Source: Rhizobium leguminosarum
Lineage (GTDB): Bacteria; Pseudomonadota; Alphaproteobacteria; Rhizobiales; Rhizobiaceae
Assembly: GCF_001679785.1 (NCBI RefSeq)
Contig: NZ_CP016286.1
Coordinates: 1,116,001 to 1,180,000 of the forward strand
Length of the DNA: 64,000 bases
Reading direction: 5' to 3'
A program made the translations under genes and the position numbers. The notes below the pieces were generated by a model. That model was not told the DNA's origin. It searched no databases and saw only the letters and a list, made by a program, of their open reading frames with translations. The stretch's first letter is position 1. Each line of letters opens with the position of its first letter. Positions 29,405 to 38,219 of the stretch are shown here, one piece after another.

Positions 29405-29511
29405 CGGATCCAACGATCCGAAAGATGGCAGCTGCCGACCACGAAACGGTCGGCGCCGTCGGCTTTGCCGCTTGGTTGACTGATTGATAGCCGGGACCAG
29501 GAGAAGGTTTT

Positions 29512-29787
29512 ATGGCCGGCAATGATCTTGTGCGATTGATCGAGGCATTCGATCGCCTCTCTGCCGGCGGTTTCACCATGGGCGCGGATTGGCAGGCGGT
29601 CCACGACATCTGCCAGCGCCACGAAGGCGAACAGCCGTTCGACTGGGGGCACGCGTTTTGCCATCGCATCGAGGGCGATGACTGGAACGCCGACTACTGG
29701 TATCGCCGCGCCGGCAAGAGGCGCGGCACAGGCACGATGGCCGTCGAGTGGTCGGTGATGCGGACGGAACTCTCTGCAAAGGCATGA
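29512..29787 (+). CDS. Small hypothetical protein, W/H-rich
   Basis: The 91-residue protein (GNDLVRLIEAFDRLSAGGF at the start, NADYWYRRAGKRR near the end) has a good ribosome binding site, AGGAGAAGG. It resembles short conserved hypothetical proteins of Rhizobium, but I cannot assign a family. It ends at a perfect hairpin that separates it from the YjhX-like gene. Confidence 0.6.
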   Translation: MAGNDLVRLIEAFDRLSAGGFTMGADWQAVHDICQRHEGEQPFDWGHAFCHRIEGDDWNADYWYRRAGKRRGTGTMAVEWSVMRTELSAKA

Positions 29788-29793
29788 GGCGAT

Positions 29794-29821
29794 ACCCCCG
29801 ATCGCGCCCGCGATCGGGGGT
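29794..29821. terminator. Perfect inverted repeat between convergent genes
   Basis: Arms ACCCCCGATCGCG and CGCGATCGGGGGT are perfect 13 bp complements around a 2-base centre. There is no long T-run. Position between convergent stops at 29787 and 29829 suggests a bidirectional terminator or mRNA-end stabiliser. Confidence 0.55.
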
Positions 29822-29828
29822 GCCACTA

Positions 29829-30086
29829 TTACCTGTTGTTCAGCTGCGACCTGACCAATCTCAGCCCTCTTTCGGTGATCCGGTAGGGGTGGCCGCCTGA
29901 GGACATGATTGCCTTCAGTCGCTTCAGCCTGCGGAAGAGATCGAGGTCGATGCCGGGATAGAGCCAGCCGTCGCGAGTGAAGCAACTGACCGCTTCGATC
30001 TTCCTGTCGTCGTCGCGGGTAATTTCAATGCGGCCGCCTTGGGCCATGAGATGCAGGATGCGCTGCTCCGTGCGAGAAATGTCCAT
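29829..30086 (-). CDS. YjhX-family (UPF0386) protein, possible toxin
   Basis: The 85-residue protein starts MDISRTEQRILHLMAQGG and contains CFTRDGWLYPGIDLDLFRRL, which is close to E. coli YjhX (TopAI). That protein inhibits topoisomerase I and is countered by the GNAT protein YjhQ. ATG 30086 is preferred over the earlier start at 30122. The next gene upstream, on the other strand, encodes a GNAT protein, but whether it is a YjhQ counterpart is an inference. Confidence 0.75.
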   Translation of the reverse strand: MDISRTEQRILHLMAQGGRIEITRDDDRKIEAVSCFTRDGWLYPGIDLDLFRRLKRLKAIMSSGGHPYRITERGLRLVRSQLNNR

Positions 30087-30397
30087 GTGTTGAGATCCAG
30101 TATCGCGCCCGTCAGGGCGCACAAAAACGATCTGGCGCTCATTCGAACGTCAGGGTTTCGTTTTTTCGTGCCCATGCGCGCAAGAAAACTTGCGGGCAGG
30201 GCCTTTACCGGGTCTCAGGCAGGCTCAACATAAAACACCTCGATAAGACCTATTATTCAGCCCGGAAAATTCGGTCAAGAGCGTACTTGCCTCTCAAAAA
30301 CCAGTCGAAAACCGCGGTTTCTGTCGATCATCCCGTTGGAGCTACTGGTAAAATCCGCGACTCAATGGTCTAGTTGAGGGATAACGCGGAGGTGTCG
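30087..30397. other. Intergenic region between YjhX-like and GNAT genes
   Basis: No gene is visible. The stretch must hold the two divergent promoters. GCGGAGG at 30386-30392 serves the GNAT gene. No clear operator palindrome was found by eye. Confidence 0.5.
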
Positions 30398-30907
30398 TTG
30401 ATCCACATTCGCAATGCCCGCGACGGTGAAGCGGAGCTATTAAGCGAGATCGGGCTGAGGGCCTGGCAAAAGGCGATGGCGTCGATCGGCGAATCGGACG
30501 TGATGATCGATGCAGCGCGCAACGCCTTCCGGAACTTCGTGGAAAACGACTGGCTGACCGTCACCGTCGTCGAGCAGAACGGCCAGGTCGCAGGCTGGGC
30601 GGCGCGCGAGGGATTGGACGAAACCATCTCGGATTTCTGGATCGATCCCGCATTCACCCGCCAGGGCCTCGGTTCGGCCCTTCTCGTCCGCATCGAAAAG
30701 GAAATCGCCGATCAGGGCTTCGAGAAGGCGGCGATGCAGACCCATTCCAGCAACAGTGAGGCGATCGGCTTCTTCCGGAAGCACGGCTACAGCATCCATT
30801 GGCTCTCGGTCGCCTACAATCCGAAGCTCGATCGCGACGTACCCTCCGTCGGGCTGACGAAACAGCTCGTTTCGGATGGCCAAGGTGGATATGGGCAGGA
30901 ATTCTGA
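30398..30907 (+). CDS. GNAT-family N-acetyltransferase
   Basis: The 169-residue protein has the GNAT acetyl-CoA-binding pattern DFWIDPAFTRQGLGSALLVRIE (key R-x-x-G-x-G/A as RQGLGS) and SNSEAIGFFRKHGYS at the end of the fold. I chose TTG 30398, six bases after GGAGG, although a TTG at 30374 is in frame. The substrate is unknown. It is divergent from the YjhX-like gene and convergent with the DUF1294 remnant. Confidence 0.75.
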   Translation: MIHIRNARDGEAELLSEIGLRAWQKAMASIGESDVMIDAARNAFRNFVENDWLTVTVVEQNGQVAGWAAREGLDETISDFWIDPAFTRQGLGSALLVRIEKEIADQGFEKAAMQTHSSNSEAIGFFRKHGYSIHWLSVAYNPKLDRDVPSVGLTKQLVSDGQGGYGQEF

Positions 30908-30911
30908 TGCT

Positions 30912-31103
30912 TCAAAAGTCTTCAGGAAGCAGAAAGCTCCATTGCGGCACGAAGGCCAGCACAGCAATCAATGCGCCATGCAGGATCAGGATCGCCGCCA
31001 GGATTGACCGGAACGGTTCCTTTCTCGTCTTGTGCCGCAACAACTGCTGGGCCGCCACCGCGCCAAGGCTGCCGCCGATCAGCGCAAGGAAGAGAAGCGA
31101 CCG
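30912..31103 (-). pseudogene. DUF1294 gene, 3' fragment (left side of island)
   Basis: The minus-strand frame codes for RSLLFLALIGGSLGAVAAQQ followed by LLRHKTRKEPFR, the C-terminal half of a DUF1294 membrane protein. Upstream of about 31103 the frame continues with unrelated residues to a GTG at 31184, so the N-terminal half is missing here. That half is found at 59439-59560. Joining AAGCG from there to CGGTCG here restores one reading frame of about 103 residues. Confidence 0.8.
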
Positions 31104-31156
31104 GATTGCTTGACGTGTTTTTTTTTGGACAGCGATGCGCTTGGCGGTGCTTAGTT

Positions 31157-32821
31157 TAGTGCCCGTCCACAAACGGTAAACCACTGAAATTATTGGAGGA
31201 ATAGCGATATTGCGACGGGCAAAGCCCGGCGGTTTCAGGTATACTTTAGATCAAGCCATTGATTCTAAAGACAAACCCGCAACCGCCGGAGCCGACAATG
31301 CGCCAAGAACGCACCGTCCAAGCCAATATATTCGATCTTTTCGCCGAACACGAGATCGGCCGCGAGCTGAAAGCCATGTCGCAATGGCTGGATGAGCATC
31401 GTGATCTGCTCGGGCTGGTAGCGCAGGACCTGCGCCGCCACGGCGTCAAGGAGACCGGCCGCGAGGGCCTGCCGGCGGAGGCCGTGCTGCGTTGCGCCCT
31501 GCTCAAACAACACCGTCAGTTGAGTTATGAGGAGTTGGCCTTTCATCTGGAAGATTCCGCCTCGTTCCGGGCCTTTGCCCGGCTGCCGTGGGGGTGGAAC
31601 CCGAAGAAGTCGGTCTTGCACAAGACGATCAGCGCGATCCGGGCCGGGACCTTTGAAGCGATCAATCGCGTGCTGTTGACGAGCGCCCGGCAGGACAAGG
31701 TGGAACGCGGCAAGGTCGTGCGCATCGACAGCACCGTCACTTCGGCGCTGATGCACGAACCGAGCGACAGTAGTCTTTTGTGGGACTGCGTGCGGGTGAT
31801 GGTGCGGCTGTTGCAGCAGGCGGCTTCCTTGGGCAGCGCCATCTCATGGCACGATCACTGCCGCGCGGCGAAGAAGCGATCCCGGGCGATCCAATTTACC
31901 CGCGGTCGTCCGAAACGAGTTCAGCACTATCGCGCGCTGCTCAGGATCACGCGCACCACCTTGAGCTATCTCGAACAGGCGGCGGCGCAACTGCCCTTGG
32001 CGGCGGGCCCGGCGGTCGAACTCTGGCAGGCCCAACTCCGCCACTATAAGCCGCTGATCGAACGGATCATCGCCCAGACCGAGCGGCGGGTCCTGGCCGG
32101 CGAGGCGGTGCCGGCTGGCGACAAGCTGGTCAGTTTGTTCGAGCCGCATGCCGACATCATCGTCAAAGGCAGCCGCGACGTCGAGTATGGCCATAAGATC
32201 AATTTGACCACCGGCACAAGCGGGCTGATCCTCGACCTCGTCGTCGAAACCGGCAACCCGGCCGACAGCGAGCGCTTGCTGCCGATGCTGGAACGCCACA
32301 TCGGCATCTGGGGCGAGGCGCCGCGTCAGGCGGCGGCCGACGGCGGCTATGCCAGCCGCGATAATTTGAGCCGAGCCAAAGCCTGGGGCATCTGCGACAT
32401 GGCCTTCCACAAGAAGTGCGGCCTCAGGATCGAAGACATGGTCAAGAGCCGCTGGGTCTATCGCAAGCTGCGCAACTTCCGCGCCGGCATCGAGGCCGGC
32501 ATCTCCTGCCTCAAACGCGCCTACGGCTTGGGGCGCTGCACCTGGCGTGGGCTCGACCACTTCAAGGCTTATGTCTGGTCCTCGGTGGTCGCATACAATC
32601 TCGCCCTCTTCGCCCGCCTCAGGCCGACCTGACATCCCATGTCGCCAGCCAAAACCGGACCGGCGTGACGCCGGCAGTTGCCAATGCGCGCATGTCCACC
32701 AGAAATCCTGGCCGCCGCAATTAGCACCCATGAGCCACACCGCATGGCTTCAAAGCGGCCACCAAGCGGAACCCAAGTGCGCTGCAAGCTCAAGAAAACC
32801 AGCGTTTATGGACGGAAACTA
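31157..32821 (+). mobile_element. Insertion sequence 1 (DDE_Tnp_1 type, about 1.67 kb)
   Basis: The ends are imperfect inverted repeats: TAGTGCCCGTCCACAAACGG on the left, and on the right (reverse strand) TAGTTTCCGTCCATAAACGC. They share TAGT, CCGTCCA and AAACG. The flanks start and end with GTT, or GTTTA if the ends are set four bases inward, which may be a short target duplication. One transposase gene fills the element. The right end abuts the stop codon of the SDR gene. Confidence 0.75.
31298..32632 (+). CDS. Transposase of insertion sequence 1
   Basis: The 444-residue protein starts MRQERTVQANIFDLFAEHE. DDE residues can be placed in VVRIDSTVTSALMHEP, in AAADGGYASRDNLSRAK, and in a final glutamate within FRAGIEAGISCLKRAYGLGR. 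The domain is of the IS4/IS5-like DDE_Tnp_1 type. Similar proteins are often labelled ISNCY in genome annotation. The frame looks complete, so the element may be active. ATG 31298 is preferred over an in-frame TTG at 31259. Confidence 0.85.
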   Translation: MRQERTVQANIFDLFAEHEIGRELKAMSQWLDEHRDLLGLVAQDLRRHGVKETGREGLPAEAVLRCALLKQHRQLSYEELAFHLEDSASFRAFARLPWGWNPKKSVLHKTISAIRAGTFEAINRVLLTSARQDKVERGKVVRIDSTVTSALMHEPSDSSLLWDCVRVMVRLLQQAASLGSAISWHDHCRAAKKRSRAIQFTRGRPKRVQHYRALLRITRTTLSYLEQAAAQLPLAAGPAVELWQAQLRHYKPLIERIIAQTERRVLAGEAVPAGDKLVSLFEPHADIIVKGSRDVEYGHKINLTTGTSGLILDLVVETGNPADSERLLPMLERHIGIWGEAPRQAAADGGYASRDNLSRAKAWGICDMAFHKKCGLRIEDMVKSRWVYRKLRNFRAGIEAGISCLKRAYGLGRCTWRGLDHFKAYVWSSVVAYNLALFARLRPT

Positions 32822-32823
32822 GT

Positions 32824-33564
32824 TTAGGCAGGTATCTCGTTGATCTTGTGCAGAATTCTGTCGACCAGCCACTCCGGCATGAAACGACGGAGGGAGCGAA
32901 CCTGGCGCGACTGCTTGCCTGCGGAATAGCGCAGCTTCGGCTTCTTCGCGGTTGCGGCCGTAACAACCACGTCTGCGACGACTTGCGGCGCATCGCCGGC
33001 TTCTACCCATTTGCGCATGAGAGCTTCGCTTCGGGCGCGCTCCGCGTCGTAGACCGGAAGAGGTTGATCGGCTCGCGTCAGGTTCTCTTCGAAGGATGTT
33101 CGAGTTACGCCGGGCTGCACCAGCACGACACGGATGCCGAAGTTGCGCACTTCATGATCGAGCGATTCCGAGTAGCCTTCGATGGCGTGCTTCGTCGAAG
33201 CATAGAACGCATTGTACGGAGATGGGATGAGCCCGAGGATTGAGCTCATATTGACGATCCGGCCGCTCTTCTGCTTGCGCATCACCGGAAGGACGGCATT
33301 GACGACCCGCGCCACCCCGAAAACGTTGACGTCGAACAGGCGCTGGGCCTGGGCGATGGAAGATTCTTCCGCGCCCCCGAGAAGGCCGATCCCGGCGTTA
33401 TTGACCACGAGGTCGATCCGTCCTGCCTGCTGGAGAATCTCGGCGATGAGCGCCTGCACCGAGCCTTCATCGGTCACGTCGCAGATCAGCATGGCGATGC
33501 CAGGCTTGCTGGCAACCTGTTTGCGGCTCGTCCCAAACACGTAGTAGCCGGCTTTCGCCAGGGA
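32824..33564 (-). pseudogene. SDR oxidoreductase, C-terminal part (interrupted by IS 2)
   Basis: The frame codes for an SDR lacking its cofactor-binding start: SLAKAGYYVFGTSRKQ, then LVVNNAGIGLLGG, then MSSILGLIPSPYNAFYASTKHA with the YxxxK active site. The missing N-terminus (ALVTGASSGIGLVTAQSLA) is encoded at 35456-35536 on the same strand, beyond insertion sequence 2. A TAA codon stands just before SLAKAG, so this part is not readable from the original start. The full protein would be about 270 residues. Substrate unknown. Confidence 0.8.
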
Positions 33565-33584
33565 TTATAGCGCGACGATCAGGA

Positions 33585-35440
33585 TGAGACGCCGCATTGC
33601 CTCGCCTGAACTGCTCCCTGAGAATGGGTTATTGCCTCATCTAAATTGCTCCCGACGAATCAACCTCGGGAGCTTTGATGAGGAAGGTAAGCATGGCGAC
33701 ACGTGTGGAATTGGTGGCGGCGATCAGTTGTCGCTATGTGTTAGGCGGGCGGGCCGAGAAGGCGAGGATGTTGGACGAGTTCGTGGCGCTCACGGGCTTT
33801 CATCGCAAGCATGCGATGCGACTGCTGCGAGGAGAACGCGAACCGGCGAAGGGTGGTCCTCGGCCAGGGCGCCGGGTTTACGGCGATGACGTGCGGGCGG
33901 CGCTCGTCGTTGTTTGGGAGGCGTCGGATCGAATTTGCGGCAAGCGACTACACCCCCTGTTGCCAACACTGATCGAAGCGATGGAACGTCATGGACATGG
34001 CGATATGAATAGCGAGACGCGCCGGCAACTCTTGACGATGAGCCCAGCGACGATTGATCGAGTCCTCAAGGAGATTAAAGCGAGCGCCACGGGTCCGCGG
34101 CGCCGGAAAGGATCAACGGCGATTCGGCGTAGTGTTCCCGTTCGAACGTTCTCGGATTGGGATGACCCCGCACCCGGCTTTGTCGAGGCTGATCTCGTTT
34201 CTCATTCCGGCCCGTACGCGAGAGGTGCCTTCTCGCAAACGCTGGTGTTGACCGATATAGCCACGGGCTGGACGGAATGCGCGCCGCTGCTGGTTCGCGA
34301 GCAAACGGTACTGATCACTGCGTTGACCGAACTGCGCAAGTTGCTGCCGTTCCCGCTGCTGGGCTTCGACACCGACAACGACAGTGTGTTCATGAACGAG
34401 AGCGTTCATGAGTATTGCTTGCGAGATAATATCGAACTCACCCGTTGCCGCCCCTACCGAAAGAACGACCAGGCATTTGTCGAGCAGAAGAATGGCGCGA
34501 TCGTGCGCAAGATCGTTGGATACCGACGCTTCGAGGGGCTGCGAGCCACCCGGGAGCTGGCCAAGCTTTATTCCTCAATGCGGTTGTTCGTGAATTTCTT
34601 TCAGCCATCATTCAAGCTGAAAGAAAAGCACCGTGACGGAGCCAAGGTGATCAAGCGCTATCATCGTCCCGCCACGCCTTATCAGCGGCTGCTTGACGAC
34701 GCACGCACGCCGGAGGATACATGCCTTCGGCTCAAGGCGATGTACCTGACGCTCGATCCGGTTCGGCTGCTCCGCGACATACGGCTGGCACAAGAGAGAT
34801 TGGTCGAAATTGCTGACAAGCCTGATGGTCCGCCTGCCACCGACGGCGAGGCATTACCGCTCGAAGACTTTCTGTCTGGCTTACGGATTGCTTGGCGTGG
34901 TGGTGAAGTGAAACCGACTGCCCGCTCCAAGCCAGCGGCCAAGCGAGAGCGGCGGAGGCCCGATCCTCTACTCGCCGTCACTGCCGAACTCGAGGATTGG
35001 TTCGAGGCGGAGCCTTGGCGAACTTCGCGAGAGTTGCTTGAACGCTTGCAGGTCAAATACCCCGGCGTGTATCCCGACGGCCTCATTCGGACCGTGCAGC
35101 GTCGAATGAAGATCTGGCGCAGTACACAGGCCAATGCGCTGGTGTTCGGGCCATTCGCCGATGCCGCGCGGCAGACGCAAAACGTAGAGGTCGTGCAGTG
35201 AGGCTCTTACCGCCAGGTTGGCCTTCGACAACCCGCGGAAAACATGATGAACGCCCGCGAAGCCGCCCGCTCGCTACAGCGCTATTGAGGGCGCGCTCGC
35301 GAGCGGCTTCGCTACCTCCGTCACCTTGCACCAGGTGCGGGGACAAGATCGTAACAACCCGTGAGGCATTCGAGAACATCCGAGTGAGGCAACGGCATTA
35401 TTCTCCGGGAACACTCTTGGGTGAGGCAATACGAGTCTCA
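33585..35440 (+). mobile_element. Insertion sequence 2 (rve-type DDE transposase, about 1.86 kb)
   Basis: The ends are inverted repeats starting TGAGAC. The left reads TGAGACGCCGCATTGCCTC; the right, on the reverse strand, reads TGAGACTCGTATTGCCTC. Further in, both ends repeat TTGCCTCA and a CCC-GAGAAT block at matching distances, giving a nested set of probable transposase-binding sites. The element lies between the two halves of the SDR gene. No exact target duplication is seen. Confidence 0.75.
33693..35201 (+). CDS. Transposase of insertion sequence 2 (integrase-core)
   Basis: From ATG 33693 (GAGGAAGG upstream) the product is 502 residues. An N-terminal DNA-binding region (LTGFHRKHAMRLLRGER) is followed by an rve-type catalytic core: PGFVEADLVSHSG, LGFDTDNDSVFMNE and KNDQAFVEQKNGAIVRK give the D, D and E. 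It looks like the transposases of the IS481/IS1202-like group, but I cannot name the family with certainty. The frame is intact. Confidence 0.85.
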   Translation: MATRVELVAAISCRYVLGGRAEKARMLDEFVALTGFHRKHAMRLLRGEREPAKGGPRPGRRVYGDDVRAALVVVWEASDRICGKRLHPLLPTLIEAMERHGHGDMNSETRRQLLTMSPATIDRVLKEIKASATGPRRRKGSTAIRRSVPVRTFSDWDDPAPGFVEADLVSHSGPYARGAFSQTLVLTDIATGWTECAPLLVREQTVLITALTELRKLLPFPLLGFDTDNDSVFMNESVHEYCLRDNIELTRCRPYRKNDQAFVEQKNGAIVRKIVGYRRFEGLRATRELAKLYSSMRLFVNFFQPSFKLKEKHRDGAKVIKRYHRPATPYQRLLDDARTPEDTCLRLKAMYLTLDPVRLLRDIRLAQERLVEIADKPDGPPATDGEALPLEDFLSGLRIAWRGGEVKPTARSKPAAKRERRRPDPLLAVTAELEDWFEAEPWRTSRELLERLQVKYPGVYPDGLIRTVQRRMKIWRSTQANALVFGPFADAARQTQNVEVVQ

Positions 35441-35536
35441 CCTTGTTTGTCGCCGCGCAAGGGATTGCGCTGTGACAAGGCCAATACCGGAGGAAGCACC
35501 CGTGACCAGGGCAATCTTTTTGTTTCTGTCGATCAT
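35438..35536 (-). pseudogene. SDR oxidoreductase, N-terminal fragment
   Basis: From ATG 35536 the minus strand codes MIDRNKKIALVTGASSGIG then LVTAQSLARR, the Rossmann motif of an SDR, and stops in the inverted repeat of insertion sequence 2. The rest lies at 32824-33564. The two copies of the join differ: CAATCCCTTGCG here and TAATCCCTGGCG there, so they are not an exact target duplication. The gene was divergent from the HxlR regulator, a common pairing. Confidence 0.75.
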
Positions 35537-35586
35537 GTTGTCAGCTTTCATTATGGGTGGATCATCGTCTAAACCTGGGTTACTAT

Positions 35587-35615
35587 CTTTTCGATATCGT
35601 GGCACTATCGAAAAG
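35587..35615. promoter_or_regulatory. Candidate HxlR operator
   Basis: CTTTTCGATA and TATCGAAAAG form a perfect 10 bp inverted repeat with a 9-base spacer, ending 7 bp before the HxlR start codon. It lies in the divergent promoter shared with the interrupted SDR gene. HxlR-type dimers bind such spaced repeats. Confidence 0.6.
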
Positions 35616-35622
35616 AAACTAA

Positions 35623-36072
35623 ATGAAAAATTATTCAGTTCCACAGTGCCCGGTCGCCCGTGGCCTCAACTCTGTAGGCGATGCGTGGAGTATTCTGGTT
35701 TTGCGGGATGCACATGCTGGCCTCACCCGGTTCGACCAGTTCAGGAAGAGTCTAGGTATCGTGCCAACCATGCTCACAAAGCGTCTAAGGGCGCTGACGG
35801 AAGACGGGTTGCTGGAAAAGCGCCTCTATTCCGAACGGCCTCCCCGCGAGGAGTATGTCCTCACGGATGCAGGTCGGGATTTCCTGCCGGTACTCATGAT
35901 GATCGGGGCGTGGGCGCACCGTCACTGCGGCGGCGATCTCGCCCGCTATGTCGATCTTGAGTCAGGCGCAGAGATTGAGCCGATCGGAGTAGACGCCGTC
36001 ACGGGTGCAAAGCTCGGAACTCGGGCAATACGCTTGAGTTCGGGTCAGGAACATGAGTCTCGCGACCAATAA
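35623..36072 (+). CDS. HxlR-family transcriptional regulator
   Basis: The 149-residue protein has the HxlR pattern: CPVARGLNSVGDAWSILVLRDA, with the signature cysteine followed by a winged helix (read as VARGLNSVGDAWSILVLRD). RFDQFRKSLGIVPTMLTKRL and YVLTDAGRDFLPVL follow. Family members often sense reactive electrophiles or redox change and control a nearby oxidoreductase. The likely target is the divergent SDR gene, now broken. The C-terminal 40 residues extend beyond the usual length. Confidence 0.85.
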   Translation: MKNYSVPQCPVARGLNSVGDAWSILVLRDAHAGLTRFDQFRKSLGIVPTMLTKRLRALTEDGLLEKRLYSERPPREEYVLTDAGRDFLPVLMMIGAWAHRHCGGDLARYVDLESGAEIEPIGVDAVTGAKLGTRAIRLSSGQEHESRDQ

Positions 36073-36120
36073 AGGCGCCTAGGACGGACGCAGCTTTCTC
36101 CAATCGGACACCGATGTGGA

Positions 36121-36581
36121 TTAGCGAAACGATGCACCATATTTTACATCGACCTCGTTAATTGCCTTGACGTTTTCGTCAGAACGGCCGTTCTCGTCGA
36201 AGGCCTGGCCAAGAAAGGCGTCTGCTATCGACTTTGCAGGTTCCGGACCGATAACGCGCGAGCCCATGGTGATGATCTGCGCATTGTTGGAGAGCGCCGC
36301 GCGTTCAGCGGATTAGTGTCATGGGTCAATGCGGCGCGAATGCGGGACACCTTGTTGGCGGCGATGCAGACGCCGATTCCAGTGCCGCAGACGAGGATCG
36401 CGCGGTCATCGTCGCCCCTGAGCACGGCCGAGCCGACGCGGTCGGCGAGATGGGCGTAAAAGGCGTCAGGACTGGCATCAGTGCGGGATACTTCATGTAC
36501 CTCGTGGCGGTCCTTGAGGCAATCGGCGAGGATCTTTGCCAAGCCTTCGCCTGCGCTATCGCCGCCTACAGCGAGTTGCAT
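36121..36581 (-). pseudogene. RpiB/LacAB-type sugar-phosphate isomerase, frameshifted
   Basis: From ATG 36581 the frame reads [18 protein letters not shown] and reaches the catalytic [13 protein letters not shown], then THDT. After that it enters a wrong frame near 36312-36318. Another frame resumes with [20 protein letters not shown] and runs to a normal-looking end ([10 protein letters not shown]) at 36121. One base appears lost. RpiB-type enzymes isomerise pentose or tetrose phosphates and accompany polyol kinases in erythritol loci. As written the gene would give a truncated protein. Confidence 0.8.
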
Positions 36582-36731
36582 TGTCGTGTCCTTTCCAATC
36601 GTTGCGGCGCAGCACGCTAGGATGTCGAGTTCAGGCCCAGCTGATATGCTTGTGCCCCTGGCACTCGGCCACCAATGTGTCACCATCCAAGTGCTGCCAG
36701 CCGATCGCGCATGGCAATGCCAATAAGGTTT

Positions 36732-38219
36732 TTAGAATTCTCCACGGTTGTTGAGATAGACGCGGGCTTGCCGTTTGGATAGGCCGGACCAATCGCGATG
36801 GGCGGCAAGGTCGGGGGCTGTCGCCTCTGTTGTTTTGGACATGGCGCGGGCCGCATCCTGGAAAGTCCTGAACCAACCGGTTCCGACGGCGGCCGACATG
36901 CCAGCGCCAAGGGCGGAGGCCTCGTTGGACAGGCTTCGGTGAACGGGGAGGCCGGTCGCGTCCGCCACCATACTGCGCCAAAGCGTACTTGAGGCACCAC
37001 CCCCGATCACGAAGATGCGATGAGTGGCCAGGCCCTTCGCCTGCATCTGTTCAAGGGCGCGGGTGAATTCCAGGGTGATGGCCTCTAGTGATGCGCGATA
37101 GAGATGCCCCATGCCGTGGTCAGGTCCAAGACCCGTAAAGGTCGCGTGTGCGTTTCCATCCCAATGCGGATCCATGCAGCCCACCAGATAAGGGCAGACC
37201 GTCAGCCCGTGGGAGCCGACCGGCAGCCGCATTGCTTCAGATTCGAGCCGTTGGAACACAGTGGGGTCGGCCCGTCCGCCGGCAAAATTATCGAGCAGCC
37301 AGTTGACGAAAAAGGCGCCGCTGCGCTGCACGCTTTCCAGCATGTAGCCTTGACCGGTCGGGGACACCAGCGTTCGCCAATAGGAACTGAGTTCGGGAGT
37401 GGCAGACCAGACTCCCCCAACCACGGCCGTTCCGAGATTGAGATAGACAGTTCCCGGGTCGATTGCGCCAACTCCCAGGCCCGCACAATGGCCGTCCCCA
37501 CCGGCGGCGTAAATCGGTGTTCCCGCTCCGAGGCCCGTCGCAATTGCGGCCTCCTGCGAAATCACGCCTATCCGGGACGCAGGTGGGTTCAGCGGTGGAA
37601 GCTTGTCCTCGCTGATTTTCAGGTGATCGAGGAGCTTGCGCGACCAAGTCTTGGTGACGATGTCGAAAATGCCGAACGGATCGGCGCTGGTCCATGTTGC
37701 CTGGGGTTGCCCGCTCAGCCGCATGACTAGGTAGTCGTGTACGGAGAGGATATAGGCGGCTTTGTCGAGGAGATCCGGTTGGTGGGCGCGCAACCAGCGC
37801 AGACGATAGATGCAAGGGATGACATCTACCGGCTTGCCGGAAATCGAATGCAGTGTCTCCGCGCCTATTTCGTCAGAGAGAACGGTGATCATGTCACGGG
37901 CGCGACGGTCGAGCCAGATCGTTGCGGGCGCAAGCGGACGTCGATCGGCTCCCAGCAAGGCCATGGTTTCTCGCTGGTTTGAGATCGCCACGCCATCAAT
38001 GCGGTCGGGATCGATCACATCCGTTACAGCCTTGAGGGCTATCGTCGCCGCACTCCACCATTCATCGGGGTCCTGTTCGGACCTATAGGCATCCGGGTTT
38101 GAGAGTGTATGAGGCGCACGCCCCTCGAATCGAGGTTCGCCCTCGCGCGTCCAGGCAATAGCCTTGACCGATTGCGTCGATGAATCGATGCCGATGACAT
38201 AGCGTTCGTTCCGGTGCAT
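36732..38219 (-). CDS. FGGY-family carbohydrate kinase (xylulokinase-like)
   Basis: The 495-residue protein has the N-terminal phosphate-binding loop (YVIGIDSSTQSVKAIAW) and AISNQRETMALL. The catalytic Asp lies in AAGGDGHCAGLGVG, and the C-terminal FGGY-type region is FVIGGGASSTLWRSMVAD. It phosphorylates a sugar or polyol with ATP. Similarity by eye is to xylulokinases, but the substrate is not fixed. ATG 38219 with GGAGGAG upstream is preferred to the start at 38291. It lies between the SorC regulator and the rpiB remnant on one transcript. Confidence 0.85.
   Translation of the reverse strand: MHRNERYVIGIDSSTQSVKAIAWTREGEPRFEGRAPHTLSNPDAYRSEQDPDEWWSAATIALKAVTDVIDPDRIDGVAISNQRETMALLGADRRPLAPATIWLDRRARDMITVLSDEIGAETLHSISGKPVDVIPCIYRLRWLRAHQPDLLDKAAYILSVHDYLVMRLSGQPQATWTSADPFGIFDIVTKTWSRKLLDHLKISEDKLPPLNPPASRIGVISQEAAIATGLGAGTPIYAAGGDGHCAGLGVGAIDPGTVYLNLGTAVVGGVWSATPELSSYWRTLVSPTGQGYMLESVQRSGAFFVNWLLDNFAGGRADPTVFQRLESEAMRLPVGSHGLTVCPYLVGCMDPHWDGNAHATFTGLGPDHGMGHLYRASLEAITLEFTRALEQMQAKGLATHRIFVIGGGASSTLWRSMVADATGLPVHRSLSNEASALGAGMSAAVGTGWFRTFQDAARAMSKTTEATAPDLAAHRDWSGLSKRQARVYLNNRGEF

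Noticed and set aside
31157..35440. Composite transposon carrying the island
   Set aside because: The two insertion sequences are unrelated and both lie at the left end; no copy of either is seen at the right end.
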